Part shown: in pieces, positions 60,648 to 64,000 of the stretch
Position numbering within the stretch: the stretch's first letter is position 1
Layout of the letters: every line of letters starts with the position of its first letter
Assembly (NCBI RefSeq): GCF_000003815.2
Contig: NW_023365773.1
Coordinates: 318,882 to 382,881 of the forward strand
Direction: 5' to 3'
Length of the DNA: 64,000 bases
Source of the DNA: Branchiostoma floridae
Lineage: Eukaryota; Chordata; Leptocardii; Amphioxiformes; Branchiostomatidae
Position numbers and translations under genes: made by a program
Notes under the pieces: model-generated
Told to the model about the DNA's origin: nothing
The model's input: the letters and a program-made list of their open reading frames with translations, nothing else
The model's database searches: none

Positions 60648-61600
60648 GATGCTGCTACGCTTCTTTCCAAACTTTGTTGACTGCTCTTAGGAGAGATCAA
60701 AGGTTAAAACCGTGATCATTCAGTCTACTAGTCTGAATGCACTTATCTGATAGAACCAGTATAGAAGCAGAGGTACGATTGGTAGTCCGTGGATTGCTTC
60801 TGGACCAATCATTATGGCCGACGTGCCATAAGTTACTTGTTGTCTGTAAGGGGCCATAGCTATGGGTTCCCAGGCTGGGTACACTACGAGCTATTCGTAC
60901 GGACGGAGTTCTCACGGGGCATAGCGTTCTAATAGTAACATTTAAACAGATGTTTCGACTGCAAAGCCGTGCCTACCGGCCAAGACAGTCCTCTGCCAAA
61001 AGTCTTTGGTTTATACGATCTTCCGTGGTCTTCAATAGGATTTAGGACCGATCTGGACGGCAGTTGCGATTTGACCACCGGAGGATCTTCTTGGATGTCT
61101 ATGGTGCACTGGTGTGATTATAAGCTATTATTATTATATTGATAACAACCGCGAGAATCCTGAAAGGCTATAGCTAGTACTTGAAGCTGAGGATAAGTGC
61201 TCAAGAAAACAAGGGGTCAGAAATCGACAAAACACGACCCTCAGCCGTATGACACTCCAGGTCCATGTCTCCCAGGCCACAGTGCTGGTACCCGATAAAT
61301 ACCCGATGTCAGCTGGCCAAGCTGTTTTGATAAGAATCGCTCACGTTGCTATCTGTAACACAAAAGTACCTGCCCCCATTCTTAAATACGTATTGTGGGC
61401 ACAAGTTTGAAATGTCTGTTTGAGACAGGTGCAAGCATTTGTTTGTTCGTATAAATCTTTGTTTATTCATGTTTAGCATAGATACGAGATAACGGGGACG
61501 TCCTAAAACTACATGGAGACGCACAGTGGCTAAAGACCTAGCGGCCATTGGGATCCCCAGGGATGCTGCTCAGCCCCTAGCACAGAACAGACCCCAGTGG
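60648..61600. other. Upstream flank of the UGT gene, nothing recognised
   Basis: No coding, RNA or repeat feature was recognised. The UGT promoter should lie here, but I see no convincing TATA box or motif cluster. Confidence 0.35.
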
Positions 61601-61608
61601 AGGAAACG

Positions 61609-61823
61609 TAGCCTCTACCAGGCTCCCAAGTCGCTGGGAAAAATAGCAGAAATTGGCCAAATAGACTGAAAACACACCAGAGGAATTGGTTGCCCGAGGA
61701 GTACAGTTTGCGACCTCCCAAACAAACTGTATTCCTCGGCAAACCAACTCCTCTGGTGTGTTTTCAGTCTATTTGGCCAATTTCTACTATTTTTTCAGCG
61801 CCCTTGGGAGCCTGGTAGAGGCT
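61609..61823. mobile_element. Foldback element with arms of about 100 bp
   Basis: The left arm (61,609-61,709) includes GCCTCTACCAGGCTCCCAAG and AATTGGCCAAATAGACTGAA. The right arm (61,724-61,823) is its reverse complement with a few mismatches, across a 14-base loop. It is non-coding. Confidence 0.85.
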
Positions 61824-62041
61824 AGAGGAAACTTATCACAGCCTCATGTCCCACATGGGATGAAGAGGATAAGTAAATAAGTGAGCATGAATACGCGATC
61901 ATTTGTATTGATAAACTGTCAATCTAAAGCGCAGCTAACAATATCGTATTGGAGGTGTTTTGTTTCTTGACACAACGAGGGGCGTGTTTGTTGCTATGGA
62001 CACGGAGCGATTCCGCTTCTCCATCAATGGCGATGTCTGCT

Positions 62042-62150
62042 GATCTCCAGGCAGGTTTACCGGTGAGGTAAGATAGTATCAAAGCTGGCCAAGAGTCAGT
62101 CGGGACCGGCTGACTACATTTGGCCGGCTATACCCCTCCAATTTAAATCT
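62042..62150. mobile_element. Fragment of the TAATCTCCAAGCAGATC foldback family
   Basis: 'tctccaggcaggt', 'ggtaagatagtatcaaagctggc' and 'ccggctgactaca' match parts of the 10,397 element. The right end is missing. Confidence 0.45.
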
Positions 62151-62392
62151 GGCATCCATATGACGACGTTATATATTACACGATTGACGTCCTTGGCCTC
62201 GTATAAATAAGCCCGATTGCAAAACAAACTTTGTACAGCGGCTTTTCAAAAACGCACATAACGATTGCTTTTCAACATTTAGCACGTCTTTCGAGAGGTG
62301 TACAGTACTTTTTCTTAGATAGGTGTGCAAACGTTAGGTGGGACGGGTCGTTCAGTGTAATATAACCAGCTGCTGTCACACCGCGTGCCTGC

Positions 62393-63010
62393 GAAGCTGG
62401 TGTGTTACGCCGAACGGCGGTTATACCGGCTATATAGATACAGATACAGAAGCTGGTGTGTTACACCGAAGGCGGTTACACCGGCTATATAGATACAGAT
62501 ACAGAAGCTGGTGTGTTACACCGAAGGGCGGTTATACCGGCTATATAGATACAGATACAGAAGCTGGTGTGTTACGCCGAAGGGCGATTATACCGGCTAT
62601 ATAGATACGGATACAGAAGCTGGTGTGTTACACCGAAGGGCGGTTATACCGGCTATATAGATACAGATACAGAAGCTGGTGTGTTACACCGAAGGGCGGT
62701 TATACCGGCTATATAGATACAGATACAGAAGCTGGTGTGTTACGCCGAAGGGCGGTTATACCGGCTATATAGATACAGATACAGAAGCTGGTGTGTTACG
62801 CCGAAGGGCGGTTATACAGCCTATATAGATACAGATACAGAAGCTGGTGTGTTACGCCGAAGGGCGGTTATACCGGCTATATAGATACAGATACAGAAGC
62901 TGGTGTATTACGCCGAAGGGCGGTTATACCGGCTATATAGATACAGATACAGAAGCTGGTGTGTTACGCCGAAGGGCGGTTATACCGGCTATATATAGAT
63001 ACAGATACAA
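62393..63010 (+). repeat. 56-bp minisatellite, 11 copies
   Basis: Units start GAAGCTGGTGTGTTAC at 62,393, 62,449, 62,504, 62,560, 62,616, 62,672, 62,728, 62,784, 62,840, 62,896 and 62,952. Each contains ACGCCGAAGGGCGGTTATAC (or ACACCGAAGG variant) followed by CGGCTATATAGATACAGATAC. Units differ by single bases only. 56 is not a multiple of 3, so frames across it are not coding. It ends about 200 bp before the ATG at 63,217. Confidence 0.95.
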
Positions 63011-63216
63011 ATACAGAACTATTCGCCTCCTTCTAGAAAAAGTTACACACTTAAAACACTGAAACGGAGTCGACCCTTACATCTGCCCAGAAAGTAAGTG
63101 AAAGGTACATGTGCAGAAGTAAACAACACGGAGAGACAGACTTTGGAGTTTGCCCGACCGGCTCTCCGCAGACGGCGTCTGTTCCGAGTCTGTTCTATCC
63201 CGTCTCTACTGCGAAC

Positions 63217-63289
63217 ATGGCGGGTTGTAGGGGGCCGGGCCTTGCACGAGCGCTGCTGGGGTGTGTGGGTCTAATACTCCTAACCCAAG
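63217..63289 (+). CDS. Probable signal-peptide first exon of an unidentified gene
   Basis: The ATG, in context GCGAACATGG (A at -3, G at +4), opens MAGCRGPGLARALLGCVGLI then LLTQ, ending at a consensus donor G|GTAAGT in phase 1. A basic n-region, a hydrophobic core and a phase-1 exit are usual for first exons of secreted or membrane proteins. The mature part lies beyond the window. A weak acceptor GTGTAG|GCGTGTCC at 63,986 near the right edge might be the next exon. The product cannot be named. Confidence 0.5.
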
Positions 63290-64000
63290 GTAAGTCTTAG
63301 TAATATGGCCTTCGGTCAATATTGACCATGGTAAATCCTAATTGATGTCAGCCCTACAGCGTCGGCTGTGACTAAATAGTCCTATGTGATAATGACAGTC
63401 TCTGCCAAATAGGGCACATCTGTAAGCTGACTCCGGTCTGTTGCAGAATTCGCTTTCTATTCTTCAGCCATTCGCATCAGTCTGACTTCTCCTGATTTTA
63501 GCTGCCTGGACAGTGTGGATGTAAAGAAAGTTTATAGACCTGACAAAAGTACCTGTACAGGAAGCTTAAAAGGGTCAACCATGCTACACTAGTAGAGTCA
63601 ATATTCAAAATATAACGTTACAAATTTAAGTCCATGTGGGCTTGGGTTCGGGTTAAATTTAACGCATTCAAAAGTTCTATGGCTTTCTTCTGTGAACCTT
63701 CTTCATTTTACAGTGTTAATCATAGTCACACGTTTAGTTTTGATACCGCGTTAGCTGTGCCATTGGGAGGTTAGCTCGTATAATAATACAAAAGTGCAGC
63801 ATAACTGTTACTTTTAAACATATAAAGCTTCATTGTTTGGTTGAACCTGCCAAAGTATATTTTCAGAGACACCAAAAACAAAGAAGTAACCGTTGAATCG
63901 GACCATAGATATAGTGCAAAGGTCACATGTCAGGTATCACATGATGCTAAGGCGCACGTGTACCGTGAACTTTGACCCTGCGTGTAGGCGTGTCCGGGGA
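63290..64000 (+). other. Presumed first intron, nothing recognised
   Basis: No coding or repeat feature was recognised apart from the possible acceptor near 63,986. Confidence 0.35.

Noticed and set aside
62393-63010. Regular repeats considered as a CRISPR array
   Set aside because: Units are contiguous and nearly identical along their full length with no unique spacers, and the context is animal DNA; it is a minisatellite.
62338-63062. Frames repeating GYTGYIDTDTEAG as a repeat protein
   Set aside because: The unit is 56 bp, not a multiple of 3, so the frame is lost at each unit; it reappears only where a 55-bp unit or changed bases allow.

Overview
The window looks like lancelet (Branchiostoma) nuclear DNA. 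It is AT-leaning and intron-rich, full of short non-autonomous DNA transposons and minisatellites, and carries animal genes with vertebrate-like exon phases. The species call is an inference from gene structure and repeat style; no marker gene fixes it.

Layout. Positions 1 to about 53,270 (+) are dominated by one gene of the CELF/Bruno-like RNA-binding protein family. The first coding exon I can recognise begins at 22,580, inside RRM1. The start codon and the first half of RRM1 are not seen and probably lie upstream of the window, so 1-22,579 is read as intron. Eleven constitutive-looking and five cassette-looking exons carry the rest of RRM1, RRM2, a long linker and RRM3, with the stop at 45,273-45,275. 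About 8 kb of probable 3' UTR follows, to a poly(A) signal at 53,245. Every exon from 32,823 to 44,653 starts and ends in phase 1, so linker exons can be skipped or included without shifting frame.

From 55,020 to 57,200 lies an alpha-tubulin locus arranged as an inverted repeat. A C-terminal fragment on the minus strand faces away from a plus-strand partial gene encoding about residues 302 to the C-terminal EEY. A complete four-exon UDP-glycosyltransferase lies on the minus strand at 57,510-60,647, tail to tail with the plus tubulin copy and interrupted in one intron by a 317-base assembly gap. The right edge holds a 56-bp minisatellite (62,393-63,010) and a probable signal-peptide first exon (63,217-63,289, +).

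The most unusual signal recurs in two unrelated genes: the 3' end of an intron, with or without the first bases of the next exon, has been copied in tandem so that the real acceptor is the last of a row. It is seen at three introns: CELF before 43,891, CELF before 45,148, and alpha-tubulin before 56,719. In tubulin the unit is exactly 65 bp, starts with GTACGT and ends with TACTAAC plus CAG, so each boundary is a ready-made AG|GT recursive splice site. Other points of interest are twin homologous cassette exons with GC donors, GU-rich arrays inside the transcript of a GU-binding protein, and a UGT whose catalytic-dyad Asp position reads His.
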